From assembly GCA_963930655.1 (NCBI GenBank), contig OZ005615.1, positions 9,938,001 to 10,002,000 of the forward strand: a stretch of DNA of 64,000 nt, written 5' to 3'. Source of the stretch: Myrica gale (lineage: Eukaryota > Streptophyta > Magnoliopsida > Fagales > Myricaceae). Each line of letters opens with the position of its first letter. Positions within the stretch are counted from its first letter, which is position 1. Shown one piece after another: positions 1 through 10,923 of the stretch. A program made the position numbers and the translations under genes. The notes beneath the pieces were generated by a model. The model saw nothing but the letters and a program-made list of their open reading frames with translations, did no database searches and was not told the DNA's origin.

Positions 1-279
1 TTACAAATGCATTACAAAAAAATTCACTCAATGCTAAACAGAGGTGAGAGTGCTCGACTACTTTCTTTTTCTTGCTAGGAGCTAGGGACAAAGTAATCCT
101 TAATGCAACAAACAGTTTGTCTAGTTCAAGCGTGGGTAGAAAGAAGTTAAAGTCACTCCATTTGTTTCAACAAAAACAAATCCTAAATCCAGCAGAAAAT
201 TCTCTATAAAGAACCTAAAATTAAAATTCTGATTGAAACAAACAGAACACAGAAGTATTGGGGAATGTTGGGCACTGAC

Positions 280-462
280 CTCCGCAGCCTTGGGGACCTC
301 GTCGCAGAAGATCTCGCACTTAATGTCGCCGAGATTCGTGTGCAACGTAACTGCCTGCAAAACCCACAAAAGGGGAAAAAGAAAACAACACGTTAAGAGT
401 GAATTCGCGTTTTAATGAACTGAATATGTTCGGTGGATGAACGGGGGAAGACGACTCACCAT
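280..462 (-). CDS. Cyclophilin-type peptidyl-prolyl isomerase, PPIL3/CYP18-1-like (5' part only)
   Basis: Partial gene running off the left edge. Exon 1 coding is a lone ATG (460-462) followed directly by a GTGAGT donor. Exon 2 is 354-280, after a TTTTGCAG acceptor and ending before GTCAGT. The joined start reads MAVTLHTNLGDIKCEIFCDE, then VPKAAE. This is the start of the small single-domain cyclophilins of the PPIL3 group (Arabidopsis CYP18-1), which catalyse cis-trans isomerisation of Xaa-Pro bonds and are linked to the spliceosome in other eukaryotes. The catalytic part (FHR and later motifs) lies outside the window, so activity cannot be judged. The family name rests on about 25 residues. 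The start is fixed by the clean phase-0 join of ATG to GCA. Confidence 0.8.
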
Positions 463-777
463 TCTGCTTGCAAGCTCGTTTTTCGGAATTTTAAAAGCAA
501 TCGAGAGCTTCGCATAATTTTTTTACAGGCTCTTATTGGGCTGAGATCCTTCTAGAAGCTTAGCCAATGGCGGTTTGTACTTCGTCAACGAGCGAGGGGA
601 GTACAACTCCACGTGCCACATTACGATGTTTCTAAACGACGCCGCACAATGCATTTTCCTTTTTTTCTCTCCACTTACACTGTTTGATCTCATGATCTGA
701 AACAAAGGTCAAGAGTTTTGTTTTTCTTTTTTTTTTTAAAAAAAATTGACAATTTGGTCACTAGGTTTTAGTACCGC

Positions 778-1055
778 TGACGATTTAGTCACTATGTTTC
801 ATTTTTTTACTATAGGGTCATTGAGAATATATAGTTGTGACGATCTGGTCTTTTCGTCAAACCTCCGTTAAAATTTTAACCGGAATAGCGATCGACCGGT
901 TTGTTTACCGTTGCGGCAAAGGTAACTTATAGCGATCGACCACATTCTATTTCGTTAAAAATTAACGGAGATTTGACAGAAAGACTAGATCGTCACAATT
1001 ATATATTCTCAGTGACCATATAGTAAAAAAATGAAACATAGTGACTAAATCGTCA
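778..1055. repeat. Fold-back MITE with roughly 100-bp inverted arms
   Basis: The left arm (778 to about 880) reads TGACGATTTAGTCACTATG onward. It reappears as its reverse complement at about 950-1055. The unpaired middle holds a GATCGACCGG core. It carries no coding sequence, so it is a non-autonomous DNA element of Mutator or fold-back type. I could not fix the outer ends or a target-site duplication. It lies between the cyclophilin gene and the 3' end of the Vms1-like gene. Confidence 0.6.
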
Positions 1056-1639
1056 TTATACTATAATTTGCCTATAATTCTGAACATTTGCTATAATTTT
1101 CTTTTGTACACAATCAAAGTTCGTACTTTTTTGTAAGAAAAAAAAAGGAAGGGCAACTAGCGTAACAACTCTTCTTTTGCATGAACATAGAAACACTCAT
1201 TGCAAAATATCCGATTTGAACTATAATTACGGCCTATTGGGCGAGCTCGTCACCACAATATCAACCTGACCACCAACTAATCTCAGCTCATCCACGAAGT
1301 TCAAAGTCAGACTTTACTTTTACAAACGACTTTAACTTATGTTACTCGAACTCCTAATCTGAGAACTAATGAATATAAGTCGAAGTCAGTACTTGATAGT
1401 AGTAAGGATGGGCACCAGTGCTACTAATGCTCTAAGTCACATCTGAACTTGGCTATTCAATAAACTTATTACATGAAAACTTCCTTCGAAACACAAGCTG
1501 TTCTCCTTATTTCATCTCCTTCACCACAAGTATGAGACAAGGTAATACGCGATATGTGCAAAGGAGAACTTTAAATTGAATACCTTTAAGAAGTCAAAAT
1601 TACGCCATGGAATTACAAGTGACATCAGAAGGGTTTCTT

Positions 1640-4600
1640 TCATTCATCCTCGAGGATCTCCCTGTGGACATGCATGCAAGAGGTGCTGCAGTACTTGTAA
1701 TTATATCTATGGAACGGAACTTTACCCGCCAAGGAAGTATTACAACAGGAGCAGTGAATGTCGCCAGCTGACCCATTTTTCACTTGTGAAGAAGTACTTT
1801 GGACAATTGGGACACTATTACTTGGATTATTAAGGACCGTAGCTGCAGCTATTCTCCTCTCAGCAGCAGCTGCTCTGTTTTCCCTCTGGGCAACCAGTTT
1901 CCTTTTCAGCTCCTCCTAATTCGGGCACAAAAATAGAAGAAGGGAAAAGAAAATAAGAGTTGATACAATTGATGTAGTTGTAATTCAACAATCAAAGATC
2001 GTGGTGATATGGCATGAGAAGAGAAACAAAGGTAATAATTAAAGGTGTCCCACCCGGGTCAAACCAAGTTATAAAGTGCAACCATTAAAAAAAGAGAAAA
2101 AATAAGCAATAATACTGATTCATCTGAAGTTCATTTGAGACAGGACCTAGTTCTCCATGCATGAAATCTCAGACAGTAATAACATTTATCTTAAGTTCTC
2201 CATGTATGCATGATGATTATTATACTAACCTCTTTAGAGATCTGTGAACCACTGCTAGATTGGGATCCCTTGAGAACCGAAGTTGAAGCTCCTTGATCCT
2301 CTACAACTTTTGAGGCTTTTTGGTTTAGGGCAGCCTGAGACTGAAAATCCACGCCAGGATTAAAGTGAAGACATGATAGAGAGATGGGAGCTAGTGAAGA
2401 GCGTGGTCAAAAAGGAGGAACATTACATCTAGTTATGCCCTGCTTTAATAGTTTAGATTTTCTTTCTGATAGTTTATTAATAAAATCTCCTCAAAATTCC
2501 TGAACTGCCTACCATTGGCCTTCTGATTTGGCACAAAGAAAATAGAAAGACTAAGCATTGGAATCACAAAGTCTTAAGAGTTACTCTGATCATTTAAAAT
2601 TGGAGCTTCAAAGAGTCGTGCATGCAAAGCTCAAGGCACTTGACTGAATCTCTTACGTTGTAACGAGATAAGGCAGATAAAATGCCTGATTTCACAAATA
2701 TATATTCTTTTTTTTATAAGTACACAAATATATATTCTAATAGTTGATGATACAAACAAATGTATTTAAACAATGATTGACAAGAAACTAGAATTTAGTC
2801 ATTAGAAGGTGACTCCTAACTGCTAAAAGCTACAAAAAAAAAAAAGGAATCACATTACTTCAAATTTTATCCTATATAAATCCCTGGTAAACCTAGACTT
2901 TCTTTGTAAAGCATAAAAAAGAGCTTAAATGCTAAGGCTAACAATCCACCATTAAAATCTTTCAAGAAATTATGAGTACAGAAACTGAGAGTGACGCACC
3001 TGATCCTTCTTTTCTTTTGCTTTACGTAATTTCTTCAATTCTTTTGCTCTAGCTTTCTTCTTGGCATCTTTTTCTGCCTGACGAACCACAAAAGAAGGAA
3101 AACAACCAGTTTCTCAAGTTAAGTATAGTGTACAATCAACAAACAGTTTGATCAAGAGAGCAAGGTAAAACACATCTTTATTACGAAAAAAGATCGGTTG
3201 ATGAAACCATTGAACCTTGAATAACCATAACTGCTAAAAAGTTAACATGTCAACTCATCATTGCAATTGCTTGAACAACTGGAACTCCAATTCTTTGTGA
3301 TGTTTAGACACTGCACCAAGCTAATTCAACTCTTCATCAAGCATTTTAACTAACACGAAAATATAAGTGATGCCCAAATACAATAAGGGACAACCGGCAA
3401 GATCCCAACTCTATATTCCTCTCCCCAGTTTAGACACAACTTCCAAAAACTGTGGTCAGACAGTGATGCTTCCTCTTTCCATAATTTGTTTGTTCAATAG
3501 CTTATTCCTAACTCATAACTGATAGAAGAATTATGCAACCAAATTGAAAAACACATTGCAACCCAGCCACAAAGCAAATAAACAAGGTGCTGATGTAGGA
3601 GTTGAGTCATTTCACTCTCCTTTTAAGCCACTGCACTGACATGCCATAAACAAATGCCTACCTGCTTAGCAGCTTGAGATTCCTCCATTTCTTTTGTCAA
3701 TGCACTGGGAACTTTAGCAGCATGCCAATCCCACTTATCAAGGTTTGACGCCATAAACCTTCTAAAACTGTTCCTTACTTCCTTATCACTTGCCAGCATA
3801 TATGGGGTCCGTCCTCTTTCATCCTTGCAGCAAGGGTCGAGATCTTGTTCCAGGAGTTCCAAAACCTTATGAGCATCACCAGACAGTGCCGCTTCATGCA
3901 AAGGAGTTGATCTACCTGTAAGCTCAGCCTCACTCTCACTTGATATGGAGAGTTCATCAGATTTTTTGTTACTTGAACAAGCATCCACATTGTCCCTACG
4001 ACCCAGCTTATTGCCCAAGTCTTCTTTGCTGGAGCCTAGGCTGCCATTATTTATGGTACTCATACTTGAACAGGAATCCTCCATGCTTACCGGAATTTCC
4101 TTCTCATCCAATTCATAGGCAACTCGCGTTAATTGGTTATAGATACGCTTGGCTTCCTTAAATGTAGGCCTCCTAACAGTCAACGGAACATTTCGAACAA
4201 CACTGTGCTGATGGCTAAAATAAGGTTTTTCCCCATTAAAGAGAAGTTGACGGTTGTTTGAAGGAGCATAAATAAAAATGCAAGAGGAGGCATCAAAATA
4301 AGGCTTCCAAGCAACAAGAAGTTCTTGAATATCCTGGAAAATACATAAACAAAAAGTTCATCAACCTTAGAGAAGAGAAGATCTACTAGAGAATACATAA
4401 GACACATATTGTGGGTCTAAACATGCATGTTTCTTTGATCCCAACTTAACTTTGCTGAAGTACAGCTAAGACAAAGACTAATCACTCAAGATATATATAT
4501 ATATATATAATATAACAATTGGAGTTCAAGATATTTTAGAAGAGTGGATTAGCAAAGGAAGTTTGAAAAAATATAGAGGAAAAAATAATGTGGATTTTTA

Positions 4601-7372
4601 CAAATACCCATTACATGGATGGCCAATGGATTTTAAGAGATGTCCAAATGTACAAATTTGGAGTACCAGCAACGATGTTTTAGCGTCACGTCCTTTGAAC
4701 TGATATTGATAGATAAAAATCAGAATACTATAGCGCACTGATCAATTTGTGTGATAACAACGAAATTGAAACAATTAAGACACATGGTAGCCAAGAATTT
4801 AGCTTTTTTAACTACCTTCATCAATCATGCCAAAAAAACAACTACCTTCTTTAAAGCAAGTTCATTGTAACGACGAAGTGAAGCCCCAGCAGAGTGCACA
4901 GTCTTGCCACCAGCATCTTTTGATGACTGCTTTTTCCCAGCCTTTGCCCTTACTACATATCTAATCAACAAAGATAACAGTTTAAGCACACTCAGAAATC
5001 TCAACTATCTCCTGGTCACATTGAGGAGTGAGAGACAGAGTAACAGAGGCTTTCATAATGTTCCGGAGTCCATTCCCTCTACATGGGCATAAAATTTTCA
5101 AACAATTGTAGACGACATCTATGGTACTTTTTTTTCTTTCTCTTTTCGGATTCATAAGATTCAGCATTCTTGAAGGCATGTGAACAAAAGTTTGAAGGCT
5201 TGTCTCAAGGCACCACTAAAAGACTCGTCCCATTATGTCCATATGTGCAAACGTGCTTCATCCATGATTCTGATCTCAGGTTGATGTAACATGACAGATT
5301 GGCAATCACAACTTTTTGGAGGAAAACTTATGTTGAAGACTTCTTCGGAAATAAATGTGGCACTTTCATAATGATCCAGAGTCCATTCCCTCTACATGGG
5401 TATAAAATTTTTGAACAAATTGTAGTCCACATCTATTGTGCTTGTTCCTTTTTTTTTCTCTTTTCTGATTCATAAGTTTCAGCATTCTTGAAGGCATATG
5501 AGCAAAGCTTTTAAGGCTTGTCCCCAGCCACCACTATAAGAATCATCCCATTGGGTCTATATGTGAAAACGTGCTTCATCCATGATTCTGATCTCAGGTT
5601 GATGTAACATGACACAGATTGGCAATCACAACTTTTAGGAGGAAAGCTTATGTTAAAGACTTCTTCAAAAATACACGTGGCACTTAAATCTCAGAGCTTG
5701 CCTAAAATTGCAACTAAAGATGATGCCTCAAGAGTCAAGGGAAATCTGTAGAGTTGGTACAACAAACCTTAGTGGGCATTTAACTCATGTATGAGCCTCA
5801 GATGTCTAAGGCATAACTGTACATCAAGGTAAGGCTGTCGAGGGTAATAGTGTTCCACCCCGCATTTGGCAGGGGAGAAGCAAAAACAAAAGATAAAACC
5901 TAAAAGAAAACTTATATACTTTCCACTATTTAGTTCATTTAAAAAAGACAATACACTAACCTGTGGAATGTTTTGTGAGCAACAACTGAGTTGCCATCAA
6001 ACACACAACCAACAAAGTGCCCACCACTTGCAAGCAACAGAATTCTCAAATGGGTATTATCCCTAGGCTCTCGAATCAAACTTTTTAGTCTCGCGCTCAC
6101 TTCATTTTCTCTCGAGCATGGGACACATACACCATTGTCTATCGCAAAATCGTTTTCAGCAGATAGATTTTCAGATTCATTCATAAGTAAACTCTTCCAA
6201 ACTGAAACTCGCTCTCCCGTATTAAGACAGATAAATATCTTTTGCTTAAAGTTGTCATTTGTTCCCCTATGCAAATCACTGCTGGCTCCAAATCCCTTGT
6301 TGGCTTCATCTTCTGACCCAGATATACTTGATATATCATAGTCGTTGAAAGAATCAGATGTCAACTCATCATAATCTTCCTCGTTCACAATATTCTTTCC
6401 AACAATGCTTAGCTTCACCTATAGTCACACGTCACCAAGAATATGATTTGAATGAGTATTTCAGGAAAAAAACTTCTTTCGTTAAAGTTCGGAAACGTTC
6501 TAAAGCATAACGTGAATTACTTTCAAAAAGACAAGAGTTATGAAAAAAGCAAAGCCTGAGAATTCCAACTATTCATTTGAATATTGTTCGAATATGTTGA
6601 AATGTGGTGTAGCCCCAGCAATGTGGGGTGTTGGAAAATATTGGCTTATAAATATAAGCCCCTATGTAATGTTTTTAATATAAGTGAGTTAACACAATTA
6701 ATCCAATTGGGTGTTCCCCCAAATAGATGTCTCACTTATCAAAGTTAAATATTTTTATTTCTAAAACGTTTTTCCAGAGACTTCAAACAAAACAAATATT
6801 CAAAACAGAATAGACAAGTTGTTCAGAAAATGGAAAGTACAATCTAGCAGAAACGTGACTCAAACGATCGGTCAACCCCCCGTATGAATTTTCTGTCGCA
6901 ACTAGCTAGCAAAATCAGTAAATTTCAGATACGAAGAGCTAAATTTCCTATGGACACTGTAGCAAAACAAAAAAGAAAGAAGAGGAATTAGAAATAAGGA
7001 GAATGAAAGATGAGGAATTCAGTTTACATTGAATCGGTGAATGTCGGACTTGAAATGCGAGCGCTGGTCCTGTAAGGACTCGAACTCGGCCTTGCAGGTA
7101 TTGCAGGTCCATCTCACTGTTGCTCCGACATTTTTGGGGCCATTGTCTACGTTTTCGGTGACGTCAAGGGTTTCAGCTGTGGAGTCTTTGGAGTTATCGA
7201 GGGGCTCGGGGATAGAAGTAAGTGAGTGCGGGGACGATATAAGCTGGCAGAAGTCGAAGAAGTCCGACGGGAGTTCGAAGATGGAACGCTGTCGTTTCTC
7301 TTGCTGGGGATTAGTCGTGTTGCCGTCTTTGGGTTTACTGTTAGTCGTGGTGGGAGGAGGATCGGGCGCCAT
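1640..7372 (-). CDS. Vms1/ANKZF1-type tRNA hydrolase (VLRF1, ankyrin, zinc fingers, VIM)
   Basis: Complete seven-exon gene: 7372-7028, 6418-5961, 4960-4846, 4333-3662, 3077-3000, 2340-2230 and 1915-1640 (stop TGA). It encodes 684 residues, close to animal ANKZF1. Visible in order: a C2H2 finger (C90, C93, H106, H112); the VLRF1 domain with [12 protein letters not shown] and then G276-K-K-Q279, which matches the GxxQ catalytic motif; an ankyrin segment (about 447-500, [13 protein letters not shown]); a Lys/Ala-rich helix; a VCP-interacting motif with the R-x5-AA-x2-R pattern (about 604-614); and a C-terminal Cys/His cluster (HCSCC..YCSTSC). Family members release nascent chains from tRNA on stalled 60S ribosomes and bind Cdc48/p97. 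All key residues are present, so the plant protein probably does the same. Exon joins are in phase. Introns 2 and 3 are long and repeat-bearing. Confidence 0.92.
5051..5685. repeat. Two-copy tandem duplication (about 315 bp) in an intron
   Basis: Unit 1 (5051-5363) and unit 2 (5364-5685) both begin TTTCATAATG and share blocks such as GAGTCCATTCCCTCTACATGG and a later CATCCATGATTCTGATCTCA. They differ by scattered substitutions and small indels, so this is an old duplication. It lies in the intron between exons 2 and 3 of the Vms1-like gene and does not touch coding sequence. Confidence 0.85.
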
Positions 7373-8700
7373 GACCGTGTATTTTGGGTTCCCTGATAAG
7401 AATGGCTGAAGGATTGCACATAGAGATTAGAGAGGCGGCGATCTGACTTCCAATAAACGACGACGGTTCAATGTCGTTAAACATGGGAAATAGAATTGGA
7501 TGTCGTTTGGATTGCACCCTTCTGCATGGCATTCGGTTACTGTCCGGAGTTGTCGGGGAGCTTCGCTAGCCCACATGCGTGCTTTCTAGCAAGCCCGTGT
7601 GCAATTCATTTGGGCCACTAATAAGCATGCCATTGGGAGCCGGCCCGTATGCATCTTATTAGTGTGACTCAATAAACAATCATAAATAACATTATTATTG
7701 TACTTTCTAGTTCTCAAGGGTCCTCCGGTCAAGAAGTCGACGTGAAATTTAGAGAATGTTCGGTTAGTTAGTATTTTGAGAATTTTTTGTGTTTTGAGAA
7801 TTTTTAGGTGATGTTAATTTTATTGTTATGCGTGCGGTAGTTATTTTTAGATGAGGTTAAAAAACATGTTCGGTTTGTATATTCTCAGGATTAAAAAAAT
7901 CCTACGAATACTAAAATACCGAACAACCCCTTATACTGTTAGTCAAAATTACACAGTTTAGTTGATCAATTACCAAGGTGTGCAATTTTATTTTATTTTT
8001 CTATAGGGTAAATAGTTTTTTTTTTTAGCTATCAAGAGAAACTCTGAGTTACTACCAGGGGCTATATGCCTAGGATCTAGAATTTACTCTCAACAACGGT
8101 TTGAGGTAGCCCCATTAAACTCTATTCGTCCTCACTTCATGTGAAATTCTCGAGTTTAAATGGCAGTAGATTTGACTTTATACATGTTTATTTTTTCTCG
8201 AATAACTCTTTTTACCTTAAAAAGAGAGAGAGAAACTACAAGTTGAGGAAGTAAATCCGCTAAATAAACTATGAATAAGCTAAATAGCGGATTTGGCCCT
8301 CCATAAAGTCAGCAATTCAATCTTAAAAAGAATCAAATCTGAATCATACGTCTTTTGCACATAATCTCAAGTGCCCTAACCAGTAACCATGTTACCATCT
8401 GGGGTGAGCGAGGGAAATATGCTTTTGTTTGGCTGCACATAACTCAGCTCTTACGGTTACTATTTAAAAGCCAGGCAAAGACATTATTATATTTTATAGC
8501 TGTTGGGGTGGGAGACCACTCTCTCTCTTTTTTCTAAATAGGGAGACCACTCTCTAACGGCTATTAATAGAGGAGATTGGGCAATCCACAGTTTTTGTCA
8601 CTTTTGTAAAGCCACCCTTAAATGCAAAACCACCAGAGTTGCCGACAAACAAATCTCAGACGTGGGTTAAACCGATAGGACCTTTGTCAAGAAAAAAAAA
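7373..8700. other. Intergenic stretch; no gene seen
   Basis: This is the upstream region of the Vms1-like gene. No reading frame here has a recognisable domain. The DNA is AT-rich with short A/T and GA tracts (for example at 8224). A promoter for the minus-strand gene must lie near 7380-7600, but I see no unambiguous TATA box. Confidence 0.5.
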
Positions 8701-8794
8701 TTAAAACAATAGGACCTTTGACTTGGAGACAAGATTCAAACGTATGCCCCCAGCGACCACACATTTTGGTCCCCCCACGGCAATCCTTGTTGTG

Positions 8795-9340
8795 CCATCA
8801 TCACTGGGTCTAGTTCCGGTGGCACGGGCACGGGGACTGGGACCGGCACCGGCACCGAGATTCTGGGCTATCGGCATTCCAGTGCCGGTTTCATGAATCA
8901 GGGAAAACCTGGGAGTATTCCCGGTTCCCGGGTTACCTGGCACCGGGAAATCGGGTTTCCCTTTTTCATTATAATACCCCTTCCCCCCCTCTTCTTTCCC
9001 GATTCCCTCCCCCCACCCCATTTTTCCCGAAACCCTTCCCCCCCTCGGCAGCACAGAACCCTCCCCAATCTCCTCTTATCTTCGCCAACCACCTCCTGCC
9101 GCACCTCCCCTTCCTCTCACGCACAGCTCTCTTCGCCGACTACCAACCTTCGTGTTTCACAAACCCCCCGATTTCTCAGTCTCCTCGGGCCCTCTCGAAA
9201 GCCTTTTGCCCATCCCACACCCACTGCAGACCGAGTGCCCAGTGCCCCCTAACGCAGCCGGCAACAGCTCCCAAGTCTCGTCTCCCTCTTTCCCTTCCGG
9301 CCCTCCCCTCCCTCTCCTATCGTCCGGCGCACAGTAGCAG
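8795..9340 (+). mobile_element. CCGG-rich hAT-like end with C/T-rich leader
   Basis: From about 8795 the sequence becomes rich in GGCACCGG and CCGGTT words, like the subterminal regions of the hAT-like elements at 12256 and 13394. A pyrimidine-rich stretch (8970-9330) follows, ending near an AG|GT step, as in the leader of an element's transposase transcript. No transposase domain is visible. Long frames here are low-complexity shadows rather than genes. The left boundary is approximate and no partner end was proved. Confidence 0.4.
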
Positions 9341-10105
9341 TTGCCCAGGTTAGCTTTGTGTTCTATTTTTTTCCTTTTAGCTGTTGAATTTGGGTATGTG
9401 TGTTTGTGTATAGATCTGATTTCGTTTGTTTGTGAATTTGGGTATTTTTTTCCTTTGGACGAAGTGTACTGTGATTCTTGTATAGATCAGGTTTCGTGTG
9501 TTACCTCATTTGGTGCATTTTTCATTTCTGTTTCTTATTTGATCTATTTAGAGCACAATTCTTATATAGGAGATTATTCTTTATGAACTGATTATTCTTT
9601 ATCTATTTAGCTAAGTGCTTATTTATATATGTTCTCTTTTTGTTGTTTTGCCCCTTATGGCATGTAATTCTCACACCTCACTTTTTATACGAGGGTTATG
9701 GTAATTGATTGAGTTCATAACGGGGAGGAGATTCAGGAAACTTGTGGGTATCAGTTTGGTTTTCTTAAAGATAATTTAAGCATTGATTTAAAAGGTGGGA
9801 GACACAATTGCTAAAGCTAATGATGGGAAGAAAACTTAAAATCCATTCCCAGTATCAGTGTTTTCTTGCTTCTCATTTTTTCTCTATTGCCTATGACCTA
9901 CATTGAGTATCTCCAACTCAAGGTTCAACTCGTTGAAGTTGGTTAATGACTTGTTTTCATCTAGTTTGTAGTATGCAATCTATGCTATCAGCACATATAT
10001 TCATCTTCTGAGTAGCAAATAGGTAGCGTTGTCCAATATTGATGAACTATATACCATGAATTTTCAATTGATCTTCTCTTACTTGGGTTTTATTTTTTCT
10101 TGAAG

Positions 10106-10194
10106 GATTTAATGCTTCCAGGATCATCAGGTGAAATTGGACAAGATCAGTTACATTGGCTGACACGGACACTAGAAGAAGTCAATAGTAACCG
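10106..10194 (+). pseudogene. Metallophosphoesterase-like exon fragment (downstream exon)
   Basis: An exon-like piece after a TTGAAG acceptor and before a GTAAAT donor reads DLMLPGSSGEIGQDQLHWLT then RTLEEVNSNR. It resembles the calcineurin-like or purple-acid-phosphatase type segment in which a GQxQLxWL helix precedes the metal-binding GHHP/GFHP motif. The active-site motifs themselves are absent. It lies 5' of the piece at 10495-10579, which should precede it in a normal gene, so the locus is rearranged and cannot encode an enzyme. The family assignment comes from pattern memory only. Confidence 0.45.
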
Positions 10195-10494
10195 GTAAAT
10201 CTAATATATCTTGTATTGGCTGTTTAATTTTGGTTTTACTGGTTCCAACTAGTTACAAAAATCTTACCTTAATTTTCTCAGGGTACTCTGCTTTTCCCGT
10301 CACTAAAAGTTCCTTGATATACCATTCTCTCGCAGTCAGTTCTCTGAATCGGGTACATTTGCATCACACACTATTGTTTTTGTTGCAATGTTTGGGTTTC
10401 TTAGGCTATAAATTGATAAGTCTTAACCACTCCAGTGGACAGACATGGATACTTTTGGAACTTGTACGTATACTACTAGAACGACAGTAAGGCA

Positions 10495-10579
10495 TGGAGT
10501 GAGTTGCTTCCTCGAGCAGATAAAGCTACCTCATGGGACAACATTAGACATCATCGGTGTAGATACTGGGTCATTACAG
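10495..10579 (+). pseudogene. Metallophosphoesterase-like exon fragment (upstream exon, out of order)
   Basis: The frame reads HGVSCFLEQIKLPHGTTLDI then IGVDTGSLQ and stops at a CAG|GTACAT donor in phase 0. In a metallophosphoesterase gene GVDTGSLQ would join directly to the DLMLPG exon, but here that exon lies 300 bp upstream. This order fits a tandem duplication that later lost its outer halves, or shuffled capture by a transposon. The 5' limit of the fragment is uncertain. Confidence 0.45.
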
Positions 10580-10721
10580 GTACATGTTTCTTGAACTGGA
10601 TTGGATTGGATTGGATTGTAAATGACCCATGAATGGATTGGATTGGATTGTGTTGGATTAGCGTAGAGTTTATATTTTCTATGTTCGTAATATGTTAAAA
10701 AAAATTGTCAATATGAATGTA

Positions 10722-10885
10722 GGATTACCGGAAACCGCCACCGCTAAAATCGACACCGCTAAGGGCCGGTTTTTGCCCTTAACGGTGTAGGTGACATTTT
10801 TTCCAAAACCGGCATATCCGGTGTAGGTGCCGGTTTTGGCCAAAATCGGCCCCTACACCGGGGTTGAACAACCCTACTGAGTGGT
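10722..10885. mobile_element. Short hAT-like terminal sequence or MITE
   Basis: The piece is about 160 bp, starts GTAGGATTACCGG and ends CCGGGGTTGAACAACCCTAC, so its ends are loosely inverted copies of GTAGG-TT. The inside repeats ACCGGC and GGTGTAGG words. No clear 8-bp target duplication was seen. It could be a short element or the right end of a larger one starting near 8795. Confidence 0.4.
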
Positions 10886-10923
10886 CCGAACGGTGTTCAA
10901 TAAATCAAAATGGCACAACTACC

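Noticed and set aside
8893-9337. Overlapping frames rich in Pro/Ser
   Set aside because: Low-complexity pyrimidine-rich DNA keeps several frames open on both strands; this fits the leader of a hAT-like element, not a protein gene.
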